Shown: piece after piece, positions 43,593 to 50,969 of the stretch
Numbering within the stretch: position 1 is the first letter of the stretch
How the letters are laid out: each line of letters opens with the position of its first letter
Source of the DNA: CAYUPI01 sp964446585
Lineage (GTDB): Bacteria; Verrucomicrobiota; Verrucomicrobiia; Limisphaerales; UBA8199
Length of the DNA stretch: 64,000 bases
Assembly (NCBI GenBank): GCA_964446585.1
Contig: CAYUPI010000014.1
Coordinates: 1 to 64,000 of the forward strand
Reading direction: 5' to 3'
The notes under the pieces: model-generated
What the model was told of the DNA's origin: nothing
Database searches by the model: none
Seen by the model: only the letters and a program-made list of their open reading frames with translations
Made by a program: the position numbers and the translations under genes

Positions 43593-43714
43593 GTGCGTGC
43601 GGGTTCCTCCTTTGCCAGCACGCCCGTTAGCCGGCGGCGCGCCAGGAGTAGAGCGCCGCCCGGGTCATAGCCAGAGGCGATCTGTTGTGGGTTACGGGTC
43701 GCCTCTTCTTTTTG
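43593..43714 (+). ncRNA. Candidate sigma-54-dependent small RNA or leader, three hairpins with terminator
   Basis: Hairpin 1 is GCGTGC/GCACGC (43595-43600, 43618-43623) with a C-rich loop containing CCTCCT. Hairpin 2 is GGCGGCGC/GCGCCGCC (43633-43640, 43653-43660) with AGGAG in its loop. Hairpin 3 is AGAGGCGA/TCGCCTCT (43673-43680, 43699-43706), followed by TCTTTTTG, an intrinsic terminator. A sigma-54 promoter lies at the right distance upstream. The transcript would be about 120 nt and would end 70 nt before the next gene. The CCTCCT loop could pair with Shine-Dalgarno sequences, or with the AGGAG of loop 2. No known RNA family is recognised. An attenuating leader of the gene at 43783 is the alternative. 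Confidence 0.65.
43673..43714 (+). terminator. Intrinsic terminator of the structured RNA
   Basis: The 8-bp perfect stem AGAGGCGA/TCGCCTCT with an 18-nt loop is followed by a T-rich tract (TCTTTTTG). Confidence 0.75.
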
Positions 43715-43782
43715 CGATTTTCAAGAACTCCCGGCTGGCGTTTTCCGTTTCGCCTTTCGCGGCACATCGTTAATCTCGCGCA

Positions 43783-44442
43783 ATGAGAAACGTGGCGGCA
43801 ACCTCACTGGTATTCGTGGGCGGCTTTATCATCATGGTCCTGGAAATTATTGGCGCGCGTTACCTCGCGAAGGACTTTGGGAGCTATTTCTACGTTTGGG
43901 TGAGCCAGATTGGCGTGGTTCTGATTGCTCTCGCATTAGGGTATTATTTGGGCGGAGCGCTGGCCGATCGCTGGCAACGGCTCTCGGTTCTGATCGTCCT
44001 GCTCGTTCCAGCGGGCCTCGTCCTGTTCCTCATTCCTAACTACTCGACCTGGCTGTTTGACATGATCATCACGCGCCATCCTGCCGACCAGCCCATTCCC
44101 TATCTTTGGCAAAAGCTGGATCCGGTCCTGGGCAGCGCGGTGATTTTTTTGATGCCCTGCGTGATCCTGGCCATGCTCTCGCCTTACATGATTCGACTGG
44201 CGACCCGCAGTCTAGCCCAAGTCGGCCGGTCCAGCGGAGCGATCATCGCCGCCAGCACCGTCGGCAGCATTGCCGGTGTATTTGTCTCCGGTTTCGTGCT
44301 AATTGATCACATGAAGTTGTCGAACATCTTCCGCGCAATGGGCGGACTTACCGTGGCGCTCGGTGTTCTCTGCGTCGTCCTGGACTCCTGGCTGCAGGTC
44401 AAACCAGAAACCGGAACAAGAGCCGCACCCAAATCCGAATGA
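43783..44442 (+). CDS. Membrane half of a split fused-type spermidine-synthase-like protein
   Basis: 219 aa, almost entirely hydrophobic, with six to seven likely helices (for example FVGGFIIMVLEIIGARYLA at the start and ASTVGSIAGVFVSGFVLIDH near 165-185). This resembles the N-terminal membrane region of 'fused MFS/spermidine synthase' proteins; EIIGARYLAKDFGS is typical. The catalytic half is the next gene, with which it overlaps by ATGA. The two therefore act together as a split version of a normally single protein. Transport function is unproven. It lies 70 nt after the structured RNA's terminator. Confidence 0.78.
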   Translation: MRNVAATSLVFVGGFIIMVLEIIGARYLAKDFGSYFYVWVSQIGVVLIALALGYYLGGALADRWQRLSVLIVLLVPAGLVLFLIPNYSTWLFDMIITRHPADQPIPYLWQKLDPVLGSAVIFLMPCVILAMLSPYMIRLATRSLAQVGRSSGAIIAASTVGSIAGVFVSGFVLIDHMKLSNIFRAMGGLTVALGVLCVVLDSWLQVKPETGTRAAPKSE

Positions 44443-45488
44443 CAAACGCCAATATTCCAGCCAGCGACCTCCAGCAAAGCCGGAGCCTTGAAAATTTCTT
44501 TCGGGTGCTTCGGGTTTCGCCATTCGGAATTTCAATTTTCGCGATTCTCGCCCTGCTGACCCACTTCTCCGCGCCCGGCGCGGTCATTTACGAGACCACC
44601 TCACCCTACCACCACATTCGCGTGGTCGAGCAAGCCAACCTCCGCATATTGTGTTTTGATGACGCCCAGGAAAGCCGGATGTCAGTCTCCAATCCACACG
44701 AAGGGCACTTCGAGTACACGGAATATTTCCATGTGCCGTGGCTATGGAACACGCAGATCACCAGCGTCGTCATGATTGGCCTGGGTGGCGCCAGCACCCA
44801 GCGATCTTTTGAGTTTTATTATCCGAACGTCACCGTCGAGACGGCGGAAATTGATCCCGTCGTAGTCGAGGTCGCGAGCCAGTTCTTCGATTTCAAAGAA
44901 TCAGAGCGGCAGAAAGTGCAGGTTTCCGACGGGCGCGTCTTTCTGCGGCGGAGCACGGCGCGCCGGGATTTGATCATCCTGGACGCTTACGTGCAAGGCC
45001 GCTACGGCTCGGCGATCCCACAACACCTGGCGACGAAAGAATTCTTTGAATTGGTCCGTGATCGTCTGACGACGAATGGAATTGTGGCTTACAACGTAAT
45101 TGGTTCGGTCAATAATTGGCACGCTGAGATCGTTGGGGCCATCTATCACACGCTCAAAACCGTGTTTCCCCAGGTTTATATGTTTCCCTCCAAGACCAGC
45201 CTGAACATCGTGCTCGTGGCGACGCGAGCGGCGGTGAAACCCGACTTCGCGGCTTTGCGTGGGCGTGCCATTTCGCTCGTCCAGAGCCGCCGGATCACGC
45301 TGCCGGATTTTCTTCAGCGGCTCGACAGTTTTCAGGCCTTTCCTCCTCCGAACGCGACACGCTGCCCGGTCCTGACCGACGATTACGCGCCGGTGGAGGG
45401 CCTCGCCGGCTCGGGCGGCCCGGTTGACCCCGAAGCCAAACGCTCTACCAATGCGCCGGCCACGCCCAGCCAGCCGGTACGCAAGTGA
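44439..45488 (+). CDS. Spermidine-synthase-like SAM-fold protein (catalytic half)
   Basis: 349 aa. An N-terminal hydrophobic segment (about 28-48) precedes YETTSPYHHIRVVEQANLRI, the usual start of the polyamine-synthase fold. The SAM-fold strand VVMIGLGGASTQRSFEFYYP replaces the spermidine-synthase GGGDG with GLGGAS. DLIILDAYVQGRYGSAIPQHL keeps the family's D-Y-x-IP-hL region. Loss of the GGGDG Asp argues against a standard aminopropyltransferase. It may be one of the many uncharacterised membrane-linked relatives. It overlaps the membrane half at its start and lies 7 nt before ligA. Confidence 0.75.
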   Translation: MTNANIPASDLQQSRSLENFFRVLRVSPFGISIFAILALLTHFSAPGAVIYETTSPYHHIRVVEQANLRILCFDDAQESRMSVSNPHEGHFEYTEYFHVPWLWNTQITSVVMIGLGGASTQRSFEFYYPNVTVETAEIDPVVVEVASQFFDFKESERQKVQVSDGRVFLRRSTARRDLIILDAYVQGRYGSAIPQHLATKEFFELVRDRLTTNGIVAYNVIGSVNNWHAEIVGAIYHTLKTVFPQVYMFPSKTSLNIVLVATRAAVKPDFAALRGRAISLVQSRRITLPDFLQRLDSFQAFPPPNATRCPVLTDDYAPVEGLAGSGGPVDPEAKRSTNAPATPSQPVRK

Positions 45489-45495
45489 TCTGGCC

Positions 45496-47550
45496 ATGAC
45501 ACTCAACGAAGCCGGGGCCGTCCACGCCCAGCTCGTCGAAGAAATTCGCCGACACGATCATAGCTATTACGTCCTCGCCCAGCCCACAATTTCGGACCAA
45601 TCATACGACCACCTTTACCGGCGCCTGCTGGACCTGGAAAAGGAATTTCCCGCGCTGGTGACATCCGATTCCCCGACGCAACGCATCGGCGACAAGCCGC
45701 TCGAGGCCTTCAAGCCCGTCCGGCATCGACAGCCGATGCTCAGCCTCGATAACACTTACTCTCAGGAGGAGCTGCACGAATTCGTTAATCGAGTCCAAAG
45801 GCTTCTGCCGGGGGAAAGCCTGGACTGGATCGTGGAACCGAAAATCGACGGATTGGCCATCAACCTGACTTATGAACATGGGGTCTTCACATGCGGCGCG
45901 ACCCGTGGAGACGGCACGACCGGCGACGACATTACCGTGAACCTGAAAACAATCCGTAGCATTCCAGCAAGGCTGCGCGCGAAAACCGGCCGGGGCAAGA
46001 CGGAGGCCAATACGGCGCTATTGGAAGTGCGCGGGGAGGTTTATCTCACAAAGGCCGGGTTCCAAAAGCTAAACGCGGAACGCAAAGCCGCCGGCGAGGA
46101 ATTATTCGCCAATCCACGCAACGCAGCCGCTGGCTCGCTTAAACAACTGGATCCACGCATCGTCGCCAAACGCCCGCTCGACATTGTTCTATACGGCGTG
46201 GGACAAGTCGGAGGCGCAATCCACCCTCCAGAGACCCATGCCGAGCTGCTTGCCTGGTTGAAGGAGCTCGGCTTCAAAACGCCGGAACGAACGTGGCACT
46301 GCCGCTCGGCGGAAGATTTGGTCACGGCCATCACGGAACTCGATCAGATGCGTGGTCGGCTTCCCTACGAGACCGATGGCGCGGTCATCAAGCTCAACTC
46401 TTTGGCGCAACGCGAAAAGGCCGGTTTCACCTCCAAAGCGCCGCGGTGGGCGATTGCTTATAAATATGCCGCCGAAAAGGCAGAGACGCTGCTTAAGGGC
46501 ATCACCATTCAGGTCGGCCGCACCGGCGCGCTGACCCCGGTGGCCGAACTCGAGCCGGTGTTCCTGGCTGGCAGCACGATCAGCCGGGCAACGCTGCACA
46601 ATGAGGACTATATCCGCGAAAAGGACATTCGGATCGGCGACACCGTCACGATCGAGAAGGCGGGCGAAGTCATTCCCGCCGTCCTCGATGTGGTGCTGAG
46701 CAAGCGCACCGGGAAGGAGCGCCCATTTCGGTTTCCGCAGACCTGCCCGGAGTGCGGCTCGAAGGTTTCGCGCGCTGCCGGCCTCGCATCGGGCGATGAC
46801 GGCGCCGTCTGGCGGTGTCTGAATCCGGATTGCCCGGCCCAGGTGCGCGGCCACATCGAGCATTGGTGCGCCCGAGGGGCGATGGACATCGAAGGCGGCG
46901 GCGAAGTGCTCGTGCGCCAGCTCGTCAGCTCCGGTCTGGTCCGGGACGTCGCTGATCTGTATTCGCTCCAATTGGAGCAGGTCGCAAACCTGGAGCGGAT
47001 GGCTGAAAAGTCCGCTCGAAATTTTCTGGATGGAATTGAACAGAGCAAAAAGCAGGACATGTGGCGCGTGCTCTACGGCCTGGGCATTCTGCACGTCGGC
47101 GCGGGCGTCGCCAAGGCCCTGGGCCGCTCTTTCGCGAGCCTGGATGACGTATTTGCCGCCGGCGTGAATCAGTTGCTCGAGTGCGAAGACATCGGGGAGG
47201 TGATCGCTCAAAGCATCGTCCAGTGGCATGGGGACGGCTCAAGTCGAAAGCTGCTCGAGCGTCTGCGCAAGGCCGGCGTCAATTTCCAATCCGAACTTTA
47301 TCAGCCGCGTGCCAAAGCAGGGCCACTGGCCGGCAAAACGTTCGTGTTGACGGGCACGTTGCCGAATCTCAAACGCGAGGAGGCCGCGGCGAAGATTGAA
47401 GCCGCCGGTGGCAAAGTCAGTGGTGGCGTCAGCAAGAAAACCGATTACCTTGTGGCCGGCGAAGACCCCGGTTCCAAAATGGAGAAGGCCCAAAAGCTAG
47501 GCGTCAAGATTATTGATGAAGCCGAGCTGCTGCGGCTTTCCGGAGGATGA
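45496..47550 (+). CDS. ligA: NAD-dependent DNA ligase LigA
   Basis: 684 aa, usual size. The start at 45496 is chosen because the Ia domain begins here (LVEEIRRHDHSYYVLAQPTI). Domains in order: Ia (NAD binding), nucleotidyltransferase with active-site Lys116 in WIVEPKIDGL, OB fold (GDTVTIEKAGEVIP), zinc finger (CPECGS...CLNPDCPA), helix-hairpin-helix repeats (about 500-580) and C-terminal BRCT (about 605-684, LAGKTFVLTGTLPNLKREEA). It seals nicks in replication and repair. It lies 7 nt after the spermidine-synthase-like gene and is probably co-transcribed. Confidence 0.97.
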   Translation: MTLNEAGAVHAQLVEEIRRHDHSYYVLAQPTISDQSYDHLYRRLLDLEKEFPALVTSDSPTQRIGDKPLEAFKPVRHRQPMLSLDNTYSQEELHEFVNRVQRLLPGESLDWIVEPKIDGLAINLTYEHGVFTCGATRGDGTTGDDITVNLKTIRSIPARLRAKTGRGKTEANTALLEVRGEVYLTKAGFQKLNAERKAAGEELFANPRNAAAGSLKQLDPRIVAKRPLDIVLYGVGQVGGAIHPPETHAELLAWLKELGFKTPERTWHCRSAEDLVTAITELDQMRGRLPYETDGAVIKLNSLAQREKAGFTSKAPRWAIAYKYAAEKAETLLKGITIQVGRTGALTPVAELEPVFLAGSTISRATLHNEDYIREKDIRIGDTVTIEKAGEVIPAVLDVVLSKRTGKERPFRFPQTCPECGSKVSRAAGLASGDDGAVWRCLNPDCPAQVRGHIEHWCARGAMDIEGGGEVLVRQLVSSGLVRDVADLYSLQLEQVANLERMAEKSARNFLDGIEQSKKQDMWRVLYGLGILHVGAGVAKALGRSFASLDDVFAAGVNQLLECEDIGEVIAQSIVQWHGDGSSRKLLERLRKAGVNFQSELYQPRAKAGPLAGKTFVLTGTLPNLKREEAAAKIEAAGGKVSGGVSKKTDYLVAGEDPGSKMEKAQKLGVKIIDEAELLRLSGG

Positions 47551-47577
47551 ACGCGGGGCCGAGACCCAGGTTCTCGG

Positions 47578-48144
47578 TCAGGGAGGCTTGAGCTGCCGGA
47601 GGAATAGATTTCTCCACGCATCTTCGGCCTGCGCGTTCGTCGAATGCCGAGCTGAATTTGTGGTAGTTACGGCTGCGATGCGGTTCGTCAATTTGCTGGA
47701 TTCCTCCGAAGCCTGCGATTGATTATTTGTTTCGCCCCCTTTATCGGGCGAACCCGCACTAATCGCTCTGTTGATCATGAATGTCTGGCCCTCAGCCAGG
47801 CCGGACCCGTCCGAGGTCGGGTACTGATGCCACACGAGGTACCCAACCGTAGCTCCCGCAAGGCCGAGAATGAGCAGGACAACCGCCCATTCCACGAGAT
47901 TGAACGGCCCAAATCGATATCGAGATCGGCGCGAGCGGCGCGATCGCTTTCGCGGTAATGCAAGGGCTCCGCGCAGCTCAGATTTGCTTCGCGAGCCGCG
48001 GCTCAAATCTTGGACGATCTTCGAGGCCTGGGAAGCATCGAGACCCCGCTGACACAGAGCGGTGATGACCTCGGCCTCCGGGCGGGCGCTCTCCATCAGC
48101 CGCCTGGCAAAGTCAAGATGCGATTGCAAAGTCTCGCCCGTCAT
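47578..48144 (-). CDS. Hypothetical single-pass membrane protein
   Basis: 188 aa. An N-terminal cytoplasmic helical domain (about 1-60, HLDFARRLMESARPEAEVIT) is followed by a strongly basic stretch (RKRSRRSRRSRYRFG). One transmembrane helix (about 85-106) precedes a low-complexity Ser/Thr/Asn-rich outer part. The positive-inside rule fits a cytoplasmic N-terminus. No family is recognised. It is convergent with ligA (27 nt between stops). Confidence 0.6.
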   Translation of the reverse strand: MTGETLQSHLDFARRLMESARPEAEVITALCQRGLDASQASKIVQDLSRGSRSKSELRGALALPRKRSRRSRRSRYRFGPFNLVEWAVVLLILGLAGATVGYLVWHQYPTSDGSGLAEGQTFMINRAISAGSPDKGGETNNQSQASEESSKLTNRIAAVTTTNSARHSTNAQAEDAWRNLFLRQLKPP

Positions 48145-48437
48145 ACGCGCAAATCGTATCTCAGCGTGAACATGAACAGGATGGACTCCTCGCGGACAAG
48201 AGCAAGAAAAACAAACCGTGCGAGCGCCAACTAGGGCCTCTCGAGTCTTGAATAAAGATCAAGACCGGTCAGGCGCCGAGGCGGCCCAATGGCGGAACTG
48301 TCAAGAATTGAGACGCTCTCGCGGCCACGTTAGCAGTTGAAGAAAGTCTTATTTCCCGGGGCCGTTGTGTAAGAAAAACATTGAAAAAATTCAATGCCCC
48401 GGATATCCTCTGCCGCTGAGTGGCAACATCGGCCAAC
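48145..48437. promoter_or_regulatory. Divergent leader region with nested palindrome
   Basis: 293 bp without a gene. It contains a nested inverted repeat: outer arms CCGGGGC (48356-48362) and GCCCCGG (48396-48402), inner arms CATTGAA (48379-48385) and TTCAATG (48390-48396). It lies 36 nt before the receiver gene and may be its operator or an RNA hairpin. Confidence 0.45.
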
Positions 48438-48800
48438 ATGGCTCGACGAATCCTGGTCGTCGATGACGACGCGCTCGTTTGCGATTCCATCCGCAGGGTC
48501 CTGGAGCTTGACCAACACGATGTAAGAACCACGACCAGCCCTCATGACGCTGTGGCCGAACTGCAGACAGGCAAGTTCGATCTGATCATCCTTGATTATG
48601 AAATGCCGGGGATGAAAGGCGACCAGATCGCCGCCTCCGTTAAGGCCCTGGCACCGCAACAGCCGATCATTATGATCACCGGCTTCGCGGAGACGTTGCG
48701 GCTCGCGGGCCATTTCCCTCTCGCTGTGGACATGGTCATCCACAAACCATTCGAGATGCAGGAACTTCGAGAAGCCGTTCAGAAGGCCGTCAACAGGTAA
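48438..48800 (+). CDS. Stand-alone CheY-like receiver protein
   Basis: 120 aa from the ATG at 48438 (MARRILVVDDDALV). It is one receiver domain only: acidic pair at 9-11, phosphoacceptor Asp53 in LIILDYEMPG, Thr in IIMITGFAE and Lys in VIHKPFEMQEL. No output domain, so it must act by protein-protein contact. No partner kinase lies nearby. Preceded by a nested palindrome that might control it. Confidence 0.9.
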   Translation: MARRILVVDDDALVCDSIRRVLELDQHDVRTTTSPHDAVAELQTGKFDLIILDYEMPGMKGDQIAASVKALAPQQPIIMITGFAETLRLAGHFPLAVDMVIHKPFEMQELREAVQKAVNR

Positions 48801-48961
48801 ATCATAGGTTTCCTGACCGAGGCCGGGTTGGTTGTTGGACTGGCACTGATGGCGTTGCCTTATATCCGTGTCATCTGTGCAATCTGTGGTCAAAATCCCT
48901 CGCGGCCTGCGAACAATTTCGACTATTGCAGTGCAGCCCCCTCCATCTTGTCCGAGAAAAG

Positions 48962-48987
48962 TGGTGCGCGCGAGAGGACTTGAACCT
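48962..48987 (-). repeat. 26-nt copy of the tRNA-Leu 3' end (att-like)
   Basis: TGGTGCGCGCGAGAGGACTT and the six following bases are identical to 50000-50025, the 3' end of the intact tRNA-Leu on the same strand. The similarity stops abruptly afterwards. It looks like the far attachment site left by an integrative element, now reduced to about 1 kb. Confidence 0.78.
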
Positions 48988-49102
48988 ATTCAGTGATTTC
49001 GTGACGGAGGGCAAGCGCGGGGTTCGCTCGATAAACACGAGGCGAAACGCATGACGGCAAAGACTGCGTTTGGCAAACTTTTGCGGCCTTACGCAACTCC
49101 TC

Positions 49103-49120
49103 TGTCAGGAATTGTCAGGA
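49103..49120 (+). repeat. Paired TGTCAGGA direct repeat
   Basis: TGTCAGGA at 49103-49110 and 49113-49120, 10-nt period. It lies 115 nt inside the tRNA-Leu fragment. It recalls the paired octamers at the ends of the tRNA-Arg island and may be an integrase arm site. Confidence 0.5.
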
Positions 49121-49138
49121 AAAATCGGATTCGATTGG

Positions 49139-49744
49139 TTACTCACTCTTAGGAACCACCTCGATTTCGTCTGCCTTCGCAACCACAGACGACGCTCCAG
49201 CGCTCGAAATCCTCACTGTTACATCCCCTTTCATGGTGATTCGTTCTCCGTCCAAATCGTAATTCCCGGACTTGCCCTCGAACGCAACACCCTTCCCGTT
49301 CACGATCTTTAACTCGGCCATAATCTCGCCGCCCGACCTTAGACGAATGAGCTTCGCTGAGAGCGGCTCCGAGATAGCAGTCCAAGGGCGGGGGTCCATT
49401 GTGACCTCGTCCACAGCCACCGTGACAGCATTTGTGCCGACAGCGATTTTTAAGATGATTCCATTCCTGGCCGTCACGCTGTTTCTACCCGCATCATGAG
49501 TCACAGGACCAGATGGATCGTGGCTGTTGATGAACTCCACAATACTCCCCTCTTGTAGCCTCAACCGCGCAATCGCTTCGCCGTGGGATTTGAGCAAATA
49601 CACCACGGGCTCGAAGACCGCGAGCTTTGCGGAGCTCAAGTACATTTTGCCTTTGGGCACTTGGCCCTCAACAGCGAGCGACGCGGTGCAGAGCATGGCG
49701 ACGGTACCTATGAGGGTAAGGAATACTGCATGCTTTGTTTTCAT
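49139..49744 (-). CDS. Exported hypothetical protein
   Basis: 201 aa from the ATG at 49744, preceded by AAGGA at good spacing; an upstream start adds 16 non-leader residues. Signal peptide about 1-27 (FLTLIGTVAMLCTASLA). The mature part is all-beta-like with repeated short strands, such as RLQEGSIVEFINS and LDGERITMKGDVTVR. The last part faintly recalls LptA/OstA-type strands, but no family is claimed. It is the only gene between the two tRNA-Leu-derived repeats, so it could be cargo of a decayed element. Confidence 0.65.
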   Translation of the reverse strand: MKTKHAVFLTLIGTVAMLCTASLAVEGQVPKGKMYLSSAKLAVFEPVVYLLKSHGEAIARLRLQEGSIVEFINSHDPSGPVTHDAGRNSVTARNGIILKIAVGTNAVTVAVDEVTMDPRPWTAISEPLSAKLIRLRSGGEIMAELKIVNGKGVAFEGKSGNYDLDGERITMKGDVTVRISSAGASSVVAKADEIEVVPKSE

Positions 49745-49999
49745 AGTCTTGTCCTTGGAAACGGCTCTTTCTGGGCCGTTGGAAACGTTCATCCTGGGGA
49801 AACTATCGTTCAGCGCCCGGCGCGCAAGGATTATTCAGGGGCTTTTTCGGTGCTTCTTCTTAAATGCTCTACCGCCGATAGGCGTATCATCGCGCTCACC
49901 TGCGGCAGCAGCGGCAGTTGAATGAACACAAGACAAGGCCATCTGCTCAATCGCAGCGGATTCCAGGTCAGCCCTTTTATTCAAAATGGCCGAAAATCA

Positions 50000-50083
50000 T
50001 GGTGCGCGCGAGAGGACTTGAACCTCCAATCCTTTCGGAACCAGATCCTAAGTCTGGCGCGTCTGCCATTCCGCCACGCGCGC
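50000..50083 (-). tRNA. tRNA-Leu (anticodon TAG), CCA encoded
   Basis: On the reverse strand the acceptor GCGCGCG pairs with CGCGCGC, and the anticodon stem CCAGA/TCTGG encloses CTTAGGA (anticodon TAG). A long variable arm (GGTTCCGAAAGGATTGG region) marks a class II tRNA, and the T loop is GTTCAAGTC. CCA is encoded at 50002-50000. Its 3' end is copied at 48962-48987. Confidence 0.96.
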
Positions 50084-50183
50084 GCTCGGCCAGAACATGC
50101 CTGCGCCCAGCCAAAATCTCAAGCATGAAACCAGGTTCGAACACATCGAGGCTGGACAAATCCGCGAGGAATGGCTGAGTGGC

Positions 50184-50969
50184 TCAGGGCAATCGGAGAA
50201 TTTCAGGCCTGAGCGTGCCCACGAACTGTTTGGGCATACGCGGGTCGAGCGAGCCAAGAAGCCATCTTTCGAGTGCCACGCGGCCATCGCAGAAACTGAC
50301 GTTCGCCCGTTGTGAATGACGAAAATGAGCGTTCGGTTGATTCGTGAGGTCATCGACGTAATACCATTCCTCCAGCAGCGGGTTGTTGGGGGAGGCGGGC
50401 GGTTGCCAGGTATTGACCTGGGCGGCATCGGCAAACAACGCGGTGTCGGAAGGGCGGAAGATACGGCTCACCTTCACCGTCGGCTCGCGGGCGGCGGCCG
50501 ACAAGTAAAGGTTGTAACCGTAGCCGTAAGTTGCGCCTCGGGCTTTCAATTTTAGCTGGGAAGAAAAATACTGGAACCCGGGACATAGCTCCACGCCACG
50601 GCCCTGCAAATATGGAAAAAGCGCGCCCTGGGAAGCCTCAAAGGCACGCTCGCCTTCCTGGCCGGGGCCAATCCACCCGAACCAATAAAGCTGGCCACCG
50701 TTGGTAGCAGTGCCCCCGTAGCGAAAGCAATTGCCATTGTTATCGTCCCAATACAAGTGCGCAGCCAGATTAAGCTGATGCAGGTTGCTAACGCATTTCA
50801 CACGCTGCGCTGAATCCTTGGTCCGGCTCAGGGCCGGCAATAAGAGCGCGGCCAGGATAGCCAGTATGGCTGTCACAACCAGCAACTCCACCAGCGTGAA
50901 CGCGGCTGAGACCTCACCTCCGGCCATTTTCTTCGGACGCTTCACATCACGGCCTTTCCGCGCGAACAC
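50184..50969 (-). CDS. Prepilin/pseudopilin-like protein of the H-X9-DG type, B12-riboswitch operon gene 3
   Basis: 261 aa. A type IV prepilin leader precedes AAFTLVELLVVTAILAILAA, with cleavage expected before Phe and Glu5 of the mature protein conserved. The mature part has KCVSNLHQLNLAAHLYWDDN and ends with NVSFCDGRVALERWL, the C-terminal block of verrucomicrobial H-X9-DG pseudopilins. It overlaps the preceding gene by 23 nt, so it is co-transcribed with the two secreted proteins downstream of the cobalamin riboswitch. It could form part of an extracellular fibre or secretion pseudopilus. The tRNA-Leu lies about 100 nt after its stop. Confidence 0.85.
   Translation of the reverse strand: MFARKGRDVKRPKKMAGGEVSAAFTLVELLVVTAILAILAALLLPALSRTKDSAQRVKCVSNLHQLNLAAHLYWDDNNGNCFRYGGTATNGGQLYWFGWIGPGQEGERAFEASQGALFPYLQGRGVELCPGFQYFSSQLKLKARGATYGYGYNLYLSAAAREPTVKVSRIFRPSDTALFADAAQVNTWQPPASPNNPLLEEWYYVDDLTNQPNAHFRHSQRANVSFCDGRVALERWLLGSLDPRMPKQFVGTLRPEILRLP

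Larger units (their letters stand above)
48801..49138. other. Intergenic region with repeat half and tRNA-Leu fragment
   Basis: No coding frame is supported. It contains a family B-like repeat half (about 48858-48895), the 26-nt copy of the tRNA-Leu 3' end (48962-48987) and a paired TGTCAGGA box (49103-49120). Confidence 0.6.

Noticed and set aside
43593..43714. SAM, SAH or guanidine-type riboswitch upstream of the spermidine-synthase-like genes
   Set aside because: None of the conserved cores of those classes could be found; only generic hairpins and a terminator are present.
46189..47229. 346-codon open frame antisense to ligA
   Set aside because: Runs fully inside a certain gene; long antisense frames are expected in GC-rich third-position coding DNA, and no motif or start signal is present.
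48962..49040. A second tRNA-Leu
   Set aside because: Identity to the real gene ends after 26 nt; no anticodon arm follows.
49070..49090. Possible third sigma-54 promoter TTTGGCAAACTTTTGCGG
   Set aside because: The GG-to-GC spacing is 9, not 10, and no gene or RNA starts in the right place.
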